In this document: piece by piece, positions 1 through 8,093 of the stretch | How the letters are laid out: each line of letters starts with the position of its first letter | Numbering within the stretch: position 1 is the first letter of the stretch | NCBI RefSeq assembly: GCF_001766835.1 | Contig: NZ_LKEU01000015.1 | Span: 1-64,000, forward strand | DNA from: Acetobacterium wieringae | GTDB lineage: Bacteria; Bacillota; Clostridia; Eubacteriales; Eubacteriaceae | Length of the DNA: 64,000 bases | Direction of reading: 5' to 3' | Notes under the pieces: generated by a model | What the model was told of the DNA's origin: nothing | Database searches by the model: none | Seen by the model: the letters and a program-made list of their open reading frames with translations, nothing else | Program-made: the position numbers and the translations under genes

Positions 1-124
1 TTTTTCTTCATTTGAGAGATTTGAATTTGTTTTTTTTTAAGCCAATCGACATCCAGTGTTAATTCGCCTATTTTCTTTACGAGCAGCTCCTTTTCATCTT
101 CATGCTCCTGTTTGAGTTTGTCAA

Positions 125-127
125 CAT
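125..127. repeat. Target-site duplication, left copy (CAT)
   Basis: CAT directly abuts the left inverted repeat and is repeated at 1476-1478. Deleting the IS and one copy restores the reading frame of the interrupted OrfA, which independently confirms both element boundaries. Confidence 0.85.
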
Positions 128-188
128 TGGTGCTAGAATAAAAATAGTACAAATCGAAATGAGAAAATCCAAAATTAATAAAAACATG

Positions 189-208
189 GTACGATAAAAG
201 AATCGTAC
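189..208 (+). promoter_or_regulatory. Hairpin just upstream of the IS orfA ribosome site
   Basis: The arms GTACGAT (189-195) and ATCGTAC (202-208) are perfectly complementary around the loop AAAAGA. The orfA ribosome site GGAGGA follows at about 213-218. IS elements often place such hairpins so that read-through transcripts hide the ribosome site. That role is inferred here. Confidence 0.5.
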
Positions 209-225
209 TGAAGGAGGATCTCATT

Positions 226-510
226 ATGGCAAAACAACATGATAAACAATTCAAACTGGATGCAGTCCGGTACTATGAAGAACACAAGGAACTCGGTCTG
301 CGTGGATGCGCTGAAAATCTCGGCGTTGGTTACAGCACGCTGGGAAAATGGAGCAAGGAACTTCAGGACAGCGGCAGTATTGAATGTCGTGGTTCAGGTA
401 ATTATGCATCGGATGAAAGTAAAGAAATCGCGCGTTTAAAACGCGAGTTGCGTGATACCCAAGATGCATTGGATGTCCTAAAAAAGGCCATCGGCATTCT
501 GGGAAAATAA
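226..510 (+). CDS. IS3-family transposase OrfA
   Basis: This 94-residue DNA-binding subunit of the complete IS has an N-terminal helix-turn-helix (FKLDAVRYYEE through GYSTLGKWSKEL). A C-terminal leucine-zipper-like heptad run (IARLKREL, LDVLKKAIGIL) would dimerise OrfA and the OrfAB transposase. The start ATG has an AAGGAGGA ribosome site 7-8 bases upstream. On its own OrfA usually regulates transposition. It ends 24 bases beyond the slippery heptamer at 480-486, so most ribosomes make this short product. Confidence 0.9.
   Translation: MAKQHDKQFKLDAVRYYEEHKELGLRGCAENLGVGYSTLGKWSKELQDSGSIECRGSGNYASDESKEIARLKRELRDTQDALDVLKKAIGILGK
480..486 (+). promoter_or_regulatory. A AAA AAG slippery site for -1 frameshifting
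   Basis: In the orfA frame the bases read A AAA AAG, the standard -1 slippery heptamer of IS3-family elements. Slipping back one base puts the ribosome in the orfB frame, which is open from here to 1421. The predicted fusion has 87 residues before the shift and 311 after it, 398 in all. I did not identify a stimulatory structure downstream. Confidence 0.8.
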
Positions 511-1421
511 CCGAAGCGATTTATGTTGAGATTGCTAAAAAGGCGGAAGCTGCTCATCACGAGAAGCGCCGGGTTTCCGTCTCCGGAATGCTGCAAAAAC
601 TGGGTGTATCACGAACCGGGTATCGATCATGGATTAACAGAAAACCATCGAATACCCAAAAACGACAGGAAGTTCTTAAAACCAAAATTGAGACCATTTA
701 TAACGACTCAAAGCAAAATTATGGAGCTCCGAAAATCACCGAAAAATTGAAACAGAGCGGTGAAATAATTGCTGAGCGGACTGTCGGCAAATACATGAAA
801 CAAATGGGTATCAAAGCTCAATGGATCAAACCTTATACGATCACGACTAAAGATTCTGACTTCAGTAAAAAACTCAGAAATATTCTTGACGAACAATTTA
901 ATCCCGAACGCCCCAATGCTGTCTGGTGCAGCGATATTACCTATATTTGGACAATGGACGGATTTTTTTATCTAACCAGTATCATGGATTTGTATTCTCG
1001 AAAAATCATTGCCTGGACGCTGTCAAAAACAATGGAAGTTTCCTGTGTAATCGACACTGTTAATAAAGCTAAAAGCCGTCGAAATCTCGATGCGCCATTG
1101 ATCATTCACAGTGACCGCGGCAGTCAGTTCGTTTCAAAAGAATACCAGAAGGCAACGGCAAAAATGCAGCGAAGTTATTCTAAAAAGGCATATCCCTGGG
1201 ATAATGCCTGCATTGAATCCTTTCATGCCATTATTAAACGTGAATGGCTCAATCGCTTTAAAATCCTTGATTATAACCATGCTTACCGGCTGATCTTTGA
1301 GTATCTGGAAACCTTTTATAATACAACTCGAATCCACAGTCATTGTAATTATATGTCGCCGAATAATTTTGAAAAACTTTTTACTAAAACACAAAATGAA
1401 AATTTACAAATAGCAGGTTAA
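486..1421 (+). CDS. IS3-family transposase OrfB, made as OrfAB by -1 frameshift
   Basis: This is the rve/DDE integrase-type catalytic half of the transposase. The first open ATG in the frame is at 588, but the frame is open back to the slippery site and the coding resemblance starts upstream of that ATG, so the natural product is the 398-residue OrfAB. The catalytic acidic residues are the D in WCSDITYIWT, the D in IHSDRGSQF and the E in WDNACIESFHA. The last two are 33 residues apart rather than the usual 35. The C-terminus keeps the NTTRIHSHCNYMSP region typical of IS3 OrfB. No internal stop or frameshift is seen, so it should be functional. Confidence 0.9.
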   Translation, partial: GHRHSGKITEAIYVEIAKKAEAAHHEKRRVSVSGMLQKLGVSRTGYRSWINRKPSNTQKRQEVLKTKIETIYNDSKQNYGAPKITEKLKQSGEIIAERTVGKYMKQMGIKAQWIKPYTITTKDSDFSKKLRNILDEQFNPERPNAVWCSDITYIWTMDGFFYLTSIMDLYSRKIIAWTLSKTMEVSCVIDTVNKAKSRRNLDAPLIIHSDRGSQFVSKEYQKATAKMQRSYSKKAYPWDNACIESFHAIIKREWLNRFKILDYNHAYRLIFEYLETFYNTTRIHSHCNYMSPNNFEKLFTKTQNENLQIAG

Positions 1422-1475
1422 AATGTGGGTGTCAAATTCTCATTTTAATTTGTACTAAATCTTGACATAGGACCA

Positions 1476-1478
1476 CAT
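1476..1478. repeat. Target-site duplication, right copy (CAT)
   Basis: This copy directly follows the right inverted repeat and matches 125-127. Confidence 0.85.
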
Positions 1479-1679
1479 CTTCATTTTTCTTATTGAAGAC
1501 GGCTGACATATTGGCGATAAATTCGGTTTTCCAACGGCTTAACAATTGCTGAGATACTTCATGCTTTTTTGCGATCTCAGCTAACGTATTTTCTTCTCTG
1601 AGGATTTCCAGTACGATGGTTGCTTTTTCCTCAGGGGTCCAGGTTCGTCGTTTTTTACTCATGTGTATAGTTTATCTTA

Positions 1680-1713
1680 TTTTCTGGATTTTGTGTCCAA
1701 CTATTTGTGAACA
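1680..1713 (-). repeat. Probable outer end (inverted repeat) of the older, interrupted IS
   Basis: Upstream of the interrupted OrfA start, the minus strand reads TGTTCACAAATAGTTGGACA starting at 1713. It begins with TG, as IS3-family ends do, and abuts the stop codon of the neighbouring ATPase gene (1714-1716). The partner end and any target duplication are left of the window, so this boundary is inferred. Confidence 0.4.
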
Positions 1714-4215
1714 TTATACTTTCCCTCCTTCAAGAAGGTTAATAATAGACTGTTTTATCCCTTTTTCTGTTGGATAACCTTCTTTATTTATCCAACCATT
1801 AATATTGTTCGACTCCATCACAATTACTTGTTCTGCTTTCGCATTCGTCACAATTGTTGCATTATGAGTAGCTAGAATAATTTGCCTTTTTGATTTAATG
1901 TCTCTCAATTGCTTTACAAGATTTTTATAGATGTATTGGTTGTCCAGGTTATCTTCCGGTTGATCGATAATCAATGGCGTGAAATCATTCGAAAACTCAC
2001 TATAGCCAATCACAAATGAAAGTAGCGCTACAACTTTTTGGCCCAGAGATAAATCTCTAATATTTCGATAAAGTTCAGGTAAATGTTCACCTTGCTCTTT
2101 GTTATTAATATTAAATTCCAGATTGAAATTGTCTGATGTATTCGGTAGTTCGCATAAGAAATTATTTATTTTTGCAATATTATTATTAAAGAGTTTCTTT
2201 TGAATTAAATCAAGAACCTCTTCCTGGTTTTCTTCAACCGTTCTAACGCCACGTTCAATCAATTTTTCTGTTAAATCCAATGAAAAAGAGACAATATCAT
2301 TTATGTGATTGATTTCAGCATACTTCTTCATCAAAAACAAACGCAGCAATTTGGGCAAACCAATCTTCGACGACAACGACTCCAAATAGTCCACAATGGT
2401 TTCTTTATAGATATTAAATTGATGATATAGGTTATTTTTCTTACAACCGTATTCGCCATATAGTAACACTTCAAAATTCAAAGTATAATCCGGTCTCAAA
2501 TCTTGTGAGTAAGTTATCCTTAAAATGCCATTTTGCTTTTCATTAAATGGCTTCAACACCGTTAATACATCGCTTTTTCTTGTGTTTAATGATTCTTCCA
2601 ATAAATCCAACGTTTTAATCAAACCTCTTTCGGAACGAATTTCCCGTTGTATTTTCGACTGATTACGTTTTAAACCTGAAAACATTATTCTATAAATATA
2701 TTGATTTATTTCTTCACCGTTGGCTTTTTGAACCAGTTCATTGAATGAATAGTGAACATGAAAAAATTTTTCCAGCAACGCTTTTTTTTCAACTACTTTC
2801 TGCGACATTACGCTGTCATTTATGATCGCTACCTCGTATAGATGAATCAGATTTTTTAAAGTGTATTCTTCAATTGAATTTTTATCAAATTCATACTTGT
2901 AATGATGTCTATGATTAACCGTATTCGAAAAATATTTTAAAATGCTAAATGTTTCCCCCTCATTCTCTCGTTCTGGTGGATAAAAGTTGAGCATATATTC
3001 TTTTTCTTCAAATTGAATCAGTAACCATACTGATCCTAATTTACAGAAATATTCCAAGTCTTCTTTAGAGCCATAGTTCTGCCTTAATACGAAATCAATT
3101 AATTTCAAAATTGTACTTTTCCCGGAACCACGCCCACCGATAAAGCAATTTAATGAATCTGAAAAATTCAAACAGAAATTTTCTTTCTTACCATTTTTCT
3201 GGTTGATTAAAAAACCATTTTTACCATTTTTTAATAATAGGCCTTTGATATAAATTTGTGGTCTTTCCGGTTTTTCATACTGCAATGAGATATTGTAATC
3301 GCGAAAAGCGCTCCTTATTGTATGGAAATCACGTTTTTTACCCTTTAACCAGAATGTTTTTGAACCGATCGTATCAATGCTATGTGAATCTTCATCGACA
3401 AGAAAACAACATTCATGATCACGATATTCATCAATCATTTTTGCATACATTCCCTGATTACTAATGTTAGATAATCCAACCGCATGAAAGCAACGTGAAT
3501 TCAGGAGTTTCTTTTTATAAGCACCACTCAGATATTTTGACTCTTTGAACATATTAGAGGTGTCGATGTGTGCGATATAGGGAATCCCTTTTAGTTTAAC
3601 AATTTCTTCCATCACTTGGATGCTCGTAAAATAAGCTCCATCCTGTTTTGATAGAATTATTTCATCAAGAAATTTCTCAATTTTTAATTTTGAATCTTTA
3701 TCGCTCTTAAAAATACCAACAACATGGTTTTTATCTGCACAATTTATTTCAACCCCCAAAATTACTTCGGGATAGACATCATTACAAGGTTTATAGTCTT
3801 TCATTATCTCTATTGCAACTTCTAATTTTTTATGCCCTTCAATCGTGTTGTGATCTGTGATAAGAACCATCTCAATTTCTTTTTTAATAAGCTCTTGAGC
3901 GATTAACAAATAAGTCAAAGCTTCTTTTAAATGTTCGAATACTTCAAAACGAGGATCATTTGAGATATCAAATTCTGCTGTTTCCGGTATTAAATTATAT
4001 TTGGCACAAATCCCACGCAATTCTTTTTCGGTACAACTCAAATAAAAATCCCCGCCATCTTTTTCACGTTTCTCCTCCAGCAAGGCATAATCATATGATG
4101 CCGGCGTATGCAGATGAAATGAGCATTTACAATAGTCACCGTATTTTTTCTTCGTTTGATTGATTTCATAATAGACTTCAGTTAGTTCTTTATGTGCTTT
4201 TTTGAAACCTTCCAC
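1714..4215 (-). CDS. PHP-domain plus AAA/SMC-like ATPase (TrlF-like), candidate defence effector
   Basis: This 833-residue protein has two parts. Residues about 30-290 form a PHP-type metal-dependent hydrolase, with [25 protein letters not shown] and YIAHIDTSN as metal-ligand motifs. Residues about 345-830 form an SMC/OLD-like ATPase: Walker A is GGRGSGKST, a long helical insert follows, then a signature-like [12 protein letters not shown] and Walker B with a D-loop ([12 protein letters not shown]). ATHNAT is the switch histidine region. The architecture matches the family I know as TrlF-type AAA-like ATPases. In such proteins the ATPase probably senses or clamps nucleic acid and PHP cleaves it, but the substrate is unknown. 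It lies 135 bases downstream of a DUF2971 gene on the same strand, in A+T-rich DNA next to IS elements. The stop is immediately beside an IS end, and the C-terminus looks natural. Confidence 0.75.
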   Translation of the reverse strand: MEGFKKAHKELTEVYYEINQTKKKYGDYCKCSFHLHTPASYDYALLEEKREKDGGDFYLSCTEKELRGICAKYNLIPETAEFDISNDPRFEVFEHLKEALTYLLIAQELIKKEIEMVLITDHNTIEGHKKLEVAIEIMKDYKPCNDVYPEVILGVEINCADKNHVVGIFKSDKDSKLKIEKFLDEIILSKQDGAYFTSIQVMEEIVKLKGIPYIAHIDTSNMFKESKYLSGAYKKKLLNSRCFHAVGLSNISNQGMYAKMIDEYRDHECCFLVDEDSHSIDTIGSKTFWLKGKKRDFHTIRSAFRDYNISLQYEKPERPQIYIKGLLLKNGKNGFLINQKNGKKENFCLNFSDSLNCFIGGRGSGKSTILKLIDFVLRQNYGSKEDLEYFCKLGSVWLLIQFEEKEYMLNFYPPERENEGETFSILKYFSNTVNHRHHYKYEFDKNSIEEYTLKNLIHLYEVAIINDSVMSQKVVEKKALLEKFFHVHYSFNELVQKANGEEINQYIYRIMFSGLKRNQSKIQREIRSERGLIKTLDLLEESLNTRKSDVLTVLKPFNEKQNGILRITYSQDLRPDYTLNFEVLLYGEYGCKKNNLYHQFNIYKETIVDYLESLSSKIGLPKLLRLFLMKKYAEINHINDIVSFSLDLTEKLIERGVRTVEENQEEVLDLIQKKLFNNNIAKINNFLCELPNTSDNFNLEFNINNKEQGEHLPELYRNIRDLSLGQKVVALLSFVIGYSEFSNDFTPLIIDQPEDNLDNQYIYKNLVKQLRDIKSKRQIILATHNATIVTNAKAEQVIVMESNNINGWINKEGYPTEKGIKQSIINLLEGGKV

Positions 4216-4350
4216 TTATATTCCTCTCAAAAATTTTCGAAACATCGCTTTCTTAAACCGCCCGTCAACCATGTCGTTGATCAGAATTTTTCGTAATTCC
4301 TGACACCTAAGTAAGATTCCCGACTTTTTCGGCATGAAACCTAAATTTTC

Positions 4351-5079
4351 TTATATATCCTTACACTCATATTCTTCAATATTTCTCCCAGTGTATTGAA
4401 TTTTTGTATCATAATCAAAAAAACGTATCTTGTAATTTTCATTTGAGATGAACATTTTTAATACTCTAATTCCATTTTTTTGAGCATGGTTTATTAATAT
4501 TTCTTCATTTCGTTTATTTTCTTCCGAGATATTTATGCCCAAAATTACTGTTTCCAGCGCTTCAATATCAAATTCAAGGTATTCTTCACTTGCTGGTTTT
4601 AGAATCCGATACTCTTTTTCATAATTCCATTCTTTACATTTTTTAAAATATGAATCGGTTATTATTTCAAGGAGCTTGTTCTCATCACCTGGAATTTTTT
4701 GTTCTTCATGCGTTATATCACTTGGTATATAAGAAACTGGTTTAATCTGTTTAAATGTATTTAGAGTCGAAAACTGCAAACAAAATCCTCTATAATTATC
4801 TGCGTAATGTGCCCACATTTGAGGACTTCTGCAATTCTCACTCAATGACAAAATTCGGTAGCGATCTAATCGTTCTTCAATAATTGGATGATGTACTTTT
4901 AATGCCTTTGTTATGCCTTGTCCCGCAACCCCAAGATTGACACTAAAATTACACCCTTCAAATGGATCATTTAATTCTTTCCTTTTTGCCAGATAAAGAC
5001 GTTTCTTTTCGAAAATTTCATTCACATATTTTAAATTATTAAATGCTCTGTATTTAAATATTTTTTCTGGAAAATTCAT
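4351..5079 (-). CDS. DUF2971 family protein
   Basis: The protein has 242 residues from the preferred start. It carries the DUF2971 hallmarks: an N-terminal FKYRAFN motif, LNDPFEGC, then SLSENCRSPQMWAHYADNYRG with the conserved WAHY. The biochemical role of the family is not established; members often sit in mobile and defence neighbourhoods. An ATG 12 bases further upstream is open, but the GAGGA ribosome site falls between the two ATGs, which favours the start at 5079. The C-terminal half is rich in acidic residues and shows no membrane segment. It is probably co-transcribed with the PHP-ATPase downstream. Both genes are visibly richer in A+T than the core genes to the right, suggesting transfer. 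Confidence 0.75.
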   Translation of the reverse strand: MNFPEKIFKYRAFNNLKYVNEIFEKKRLYLAKRKELNDPFEGCNFSVNLGVAGQGITKALKVHHPIIEERLDRYRILSLSENCRSPQMWAHYADNYRGFCLQFSTLNTFKQIKPVSYIPSDITHEEQKIPGDENKLLEIITDSYFKKCKEWNYEKEYRILKPASEEYLEFDIEALETVILGINISEENKRNEEILINHAQKNGIRVLKMFISNENYKIRFFDYDTKIQYTGRNIEEYECKDI

Positions 5080-5364
5080 TAAAATCCTCATTTCACAATA
5101 ATTCAGTTTGAAACTTTGTTTTCCACTTGTTCATTCATCCACAATAAAAATACTCACAGCTACTTTTTTATCAAGTACCAACCGACTTTTTTCAATCATG
5201 GTTTTAATGACAAGATTGTATTTATTTTTCGGACAAGCTGTAACCTTTTAATTTATGTACTTACTTCAACTTTTGTTATTTTTTCCTGCACTTTTTATTA
5301 TACGCCTCACTTTAAAAACTGGCTATAAAATATTTTTGGTTTATCTTAAATTTATGCACAAAAA

Positions 5365-5580
5365 GCTTTTGCGTTCCGCTCCAACACCGCCATCGCTTCC
5401 TTCAGACCCTTCCGTCGCCGGAAACGCCCTTGCTTACAGCTTGTCTTCCCAATTAGCCAGGTTGTCAGGTCTTCTTCTGTCCATTAGCTCGGCAACATGC
5501 CTCGCAAACCAAAAACAGCATCAATCATTGATGCTCTCTACGAAAATGACCAAAAGCTGAATGTCTTCCCAATTGGTTAA
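5365..5580. other. Compositionally odd intergenic segment with a short repeat and a 27-codon frame
   Basis: Within the 5092-5635 gap, bases about 5365-5480 are markedly richer in G+C than the surroundings. The string GTCTTCCCAATT occurs twice (near 5443 and 5564). An open frame at 5497-5580 (+) encodes a 27-residue peptide beginning MPRKPKTASIIDALYEND, which looks protein-like but has no clear ribosome site. On the minus strand a short frame encodes VAELMDRRRPDNLANWEDKL and stops. These may be ends of lost mobile-element genes. I do not recognise them. The rest of the gap (5092-5340) is A+T-rich and I see no gene in it. Confidence 0.3.
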
Positions 5581-5590
5581 TTATACAAGA

Positions 5591-5621
5591 AAGCCATTTG
5601 CATTAATCCTGCAAATGGCTT
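5591..5621 (-). terminator. Perfect 12-bp hairpin, possible terminator downstream of thiI
   Basis: AAGCCATTTGCA (5591-5602) and TGCAAATGGCTT (5610-5621) pair perfectly around a 7-base loop. On the minus strand TTTCTTGTAT follows, a weak U tract; on the plus strand TTGTTAT follows. It most likely ends minus-strand transcripts from thiI and the tRNA remnant. Confidence 0.55.
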
Positions 5622-5635
5622 TGTTATCTAATAAA

Positions 5636-5680
5636 TGGTGATCCCGATTGGACTTGAACCAATGACCCTTGGTCATTGGT
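5636..5680 (-). pseudogene. 3' remnant of a tRNA gene
   Basis: The minus strand carries a T stem-loop (ATTGG, TTCAAGT, CCAAT at 5663-5647), then CGGGATC as the 3' acceptor strand (5646-5640), A as discriminator and CCA (5638-5636). Upstream, GACC and GGTC (5674-5664) can form a class-II-like variable arm. The matching 5' acceptor strand GATCCCG is absent from the 60-90 bases upstream, which are the end of thiI, so no full tRNA exists here. A tRNA 3' end without a 5' half is the usual scar of tRNA-targeted integration. A faint CTTAAAC just upstream might be a Leu(UAA) anticodon loop, but its stem does not pair well. Confidence 0.6.
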
Positions 5681-5703
5681 CTGTACGGGTGTTTAAGTTT
5701 CTC

Positions 5704-6864
5704 CTAGAGTTTGACCACTTCGGATTCGGCCACGGCGGTTTCCATCATCGCACCCATCATTTCCGCAATTTTTTCTTCGGAGCGGAGCATCTCCGAAACC
5801 TTGGGTTTGGTTTCCGGATGTTTGGGCACAAAAATGGTACAGCAATCTTCGTAGGGCAAAATCGAAGTTTCAAAGGTGCCGATGGTTTCGGCAATTTTGA
5901 CAATTTCGGTTTTATCAAAACCAATCAGTGGTCGAAAAACCGGTAGCTCGGCTACCGCATTGGTAGCTCCCAGTCCTTCCATTGTCTGGCTGGCCACCTG
6001 CCCCAGACTTTCTCCGGTAATCAGCGCCTTGGCACCTTCGTTGTGAGCAATCATCTCAGCAATTCGCATCATATAGCGCCGCATGATGATGGTGGTTTGC
6101 CGTTCCGGGCACATCTCCACAATTTTGGTCTGGATCTCAGTAAAAGGCACTACAAAAAGTTTGATCTTGCCACAATACTGGCTCATGATTTTAGCCAGAT
6201 CAATAACCTTTTCCTTGGTCCGATCACTGGTGAAAGGGAAGCTGTGGAAATAGACCCCGATGACTTCCACCCCCCGCTTGGCCATCAGATAGCCAGCCAC
6301 CGGACTGTCAATCCCGCCGGACAAAAGCAGTGCTGCTTTACCGCTGCAGCCCACTGGCAAGCCGCCGTTACAGGGGATAAACTGGTGATACATATAGGTT
6401 TGTTCGCGAACCTCCACCCACAGATTCAGGTCTGGGTTATGAAGATCCACCGTAATCCCTTCAATGTTGTCCAGAACTACTTCGCCCAGACGGCAACACA
6501 GATCCGGTGATTTAATCGGGAAGGTTTTATCCCCCCGCTTAGCGGTAATCTTAAAGGTTTTTATTCCTTCGGTGGACCGCACCTGTTCAATGGCATTTTC
6601 TTCAATTGTCTTAATTTCACTGTCAATAACAATGGCCGGACTGATGGACACAATCCCAAATACTTTTTGCACCCGTTCCATCGCCCGATCCAGATCTTCA
6701 TCACTCACATTGACAATCAGACGTCCCTGAATTTTTTTAACTTTCGCCGATGGTACACTTCTCAGGGTATTTCGAATATTTTTTGCCAATAATTCGATAA
6801 AATAATTTCGGTTCAACCCTTTCAGGGCAATCTCCCCATAGCGAACCAGAATAACATGTTCCAT
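5704..6864 (-). CDS. thiI: tRNA 4-thiouridine sulfurtransferase ThiI
   Basis: ThiI adenylates U8 of tRNA and transfers sulfur to it from a cysteine-desulfurase persulfide; it can also serve thiamine thiazole synthesis. The N-terminus (MEHVILVRYGEIALKG) is the ferredoxin-like domain, followed by THUMP (about 60-165). The PP-loop ATP site is LLSGGIDSPVAGYLM near residue 180. The product ends soon after the AANH domain with no rhodanese extension, as is usual in Firmicutes. An upstream ATG at 6885 overlaps the stop of the desulfurase gene. The AGGAG ribosome site lies between the two ATGs, so the start at 6864 is preferred, giving 386 residues. The desulfurase-ThiI pairing is the well-known NifZ-ThiI arrangement. 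Confidence 0.93.
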   Translation of the reverse strand: MEHVILVRYGEIALKGLNRNYFIELLAKNIRNTLRSVPSAKVKKIQGRLIVNVSDEDLDRAMERVQKVFGIVSISPAIVIDSEIKTIEENAIEQVRSTEGIKTFKITAKRGDKTFPIKSPDLCCRLGEVVLDNIEGITVDLHNPDLNLWVEVREQTYMYHQFIPCNGGLPVGCSGKAALLLSGGIDSPVAGYLMAKRGVEVIGVYFHSFPFTSDRTKEKVIDLAKIMSQYCGKIKLFVVPFTEIQTKIVEMCPERQTTIIMRRYMMRIAEMIAHNEGAKALITGESLGQVASQTMEGLGATNAVAELPVFRPLIGFDKTEIVKIAETIGTFETSILPYEDCCTIFVPKHPETKPKVSEMLRSEEKIAEMMGAMMETAVAESEVVKL

Positions 6865-6881
6865 TAATTTTTTTGCTCCTG

Positions 6882-8048
6882 TCATCTATTTTTGTTTGGC
6901 TTAATCAACAGCCGCAAGCTACTGACTGCCTGGGCAATGGCGGCCACTGCTGTTTTAACATCATCGTTTTTAATGTCTTTTGAAAAGCTAATGCGAATGG
7001 TTCCTTCTTTGTATTCTTCGGCCAGCCCGATGGCTTTAAGGACATACTGTTTCTCCTTTTTATGCGACGAACAGGCTGAGCCGGTGGAAACAAATATTCC
7101 CTTGGATTCAAGGCTGTGCAGCAGTACTTCGCCCCGAACCCGGTTAAATGAAACATTAAGTACATAGGGACTGCCGTTAGGATCACCGTTGATTTTGATG
7201 TCATCAATTTTTGTCTCTAATTCGTTGATAAAGACAGTACGCACGTTTCGGATCGCTTCAAACTCATCCATAAATGAGTCGCTTCGTAAACGAACGGCTT
7301 CACCAAAGCCAACAATCCCCGGAACATTTTCCGTACCTGAACGAAGGTTATTTTCTTGGCCACCGCCCCGCAGCAGGGGTTTAATGTCGGTACCCTTTTT
7401 GAGATAAACGGCGCCCACGCCTTTCGGCCCGAAAATCTTGTGTCCGGACAGGGTCAGGGCATCGAGCATGCTGGCCTGCACATCGATGGGAATTTTCATA
7501 AAGCCCTGAACAAAGTCAGCATGAAAAACACACTTGGCATTAACCGCCTTAACGATTTTGCCAATCGCTTTGAGATCCTGAATGGTTCCCAGCTCATTGT
7601 TTACCCCCATAATACTGACAAGAATGGTATCCTCGTTCATAGCCGCTTGCAGCTCCGTCAAATCAATATGTCCTTGAGCGTCAACCCCCAGAACCACCAC
7701 CTCAATCTGATGATTCTGATAGAAGGTAAACACATCCAGTACCGAGGGATGCTCGATGGCTGAGGTGATAATCCGCATCCGCTCCCGTTTTTTATTCTCC
7801 ACCACCCCTTGGATAATCATATTATTGCCTTCTGTCCCACCGGATGTAAAATAGATCTCCTGGGTTTGACAGTTCAGGTTTTTTGCGATTAATCCCCGGA
7901 CTTCCTTAATCGCCTGTTCACTGCGAATCCCCAGGCGATGAAGGGATGAGGGATTCCCGTAATTGTTAACTAGGGTATCCATCATCTTTTGCGCCACCTG
8001 GGGATGAACCCTGGTGGTTGCCGCATTATCTAAATATATTTCGTTCAT
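6882..8048 (-). CDS. Cysteine desulfurase (IscS/NifS family, ThiI partner)
   Basis: This PLP enzyme (388 residues) takes sulfur from cysteine as an enzyme-bound persulfide. The PLP lysine lies in LSGHKIFGPKGVG, the phosphate-binding region is TSGGTEGNNMII near residue 70, and the sulfur-carrying cysteine is in STGSACSSHKK near residue 325. The short, simple active-site loop fits the NifZ-type desulfurases that serve ThiI. The gene starts with YLDNAATTRVHPQV, the normal N-terminus. Its stop lies immediately next to thiI, so the sulfur donor and tRNA thiolase should be made together. The upstream neighbour is dcd, 45 bases away. Confidence 0.92.
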   Translation of the reverse strand: MNEIYLDNAATTRVHPQVAQKMMDTLVNNYGNPSSLHRLGIRSEQAIKEVRGLIAKNLNCQTQEIYFTSGGTEGNNMIIQGVVENKKRERMRIITSAIEHPSVLDVFTFYQNHQIEVVVLGVDAQGHIDLTELQAAMNEDTILVSIMGVNNELGTIQDLKAIGKIVKAVNAKCVFHADFVQGFMKIPIDVQASMLDALTLSGHKIFGPKGVGAVYLKKGTDIKPLLRGGGQENNLRSGTENVPGIVGFGEAVRLRSDSFMDEFEAIRNVRTVFINELETKIDDIKINGDPNGSPYVLNVSFNRVRGEVLLHSLESKGIFVSTGSACSSHKKEKQYVLKAIGLAEEYKEGTIRISFSKDIKNDDVKTAVAAIAQAVSSLRLLIKPNKNR

Positions 8049-8093
8049 TGTTTCGATCCTTTTCCCATACGGCCCAATTTCTTACGATTTGAA

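Larger units (their letters stand above)
128..1475 (+). mobile_element. Complete IS3-family insertion sequence, about 1348 bp
   Basis: The ends are imperfect inverted repeats. Reading inward, the left end starts TGGTGCTAGAATAAAAATAG and the right end starts TGGTCCTATGTCAAGATTTA. Both continue into TAGTACAAAT and AAATGAGA, with 18 of 20 identical bases between 145-164 and the complement of 1438-1457. The element is flanked by a direct CAT repeat (125-127 and 1476-1478), matching the 3-4 bp duplications of IS3 elements. It encodes orfA and a -1 frame orfB. It sits in the orfA of another IS, so it arrived later. Both ends, both frames and the slippery site are intact, so it may still be active. 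Confidence 0.92.
1..1662 (-). pseudogene. IS3-family transposase OrfA, interrupted by another IS and cut by window edge
   Basis: The minus strand from 1662 encodes a helix-turn-helix OrfA that begins MSKKRRTWTPEEKATIV. It is open to 1476, where the inserted IS ends. The frame resumes at 127-1, encoding VDKLKQEHEDEKELL and then DVDWLKKK. Removing 128-1475 and one copy of the CAT duplication rejoins the halves exactly (NKKNED then VDKLKQ), so the gene was intact before the insertion. The last part resembles the leucine-zipper and DVDWLKKK tail of IS3-group OrfA proteins. The C-terminus and any OrfB lie left of the window. The open frame at 1432-1662 is only a chimeric remnant whose last codons come from the inserted IS. 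This copy cannot make OrfA normally. Confidence 0.88.

Noticed and set aside
6043-6510. 155-codon open frame opposite thiI, and similar frames at 7356-7763 and 13948-14349
   Set aside because: All lie opposite strong genes in the complementary frame and show no protein-like features.
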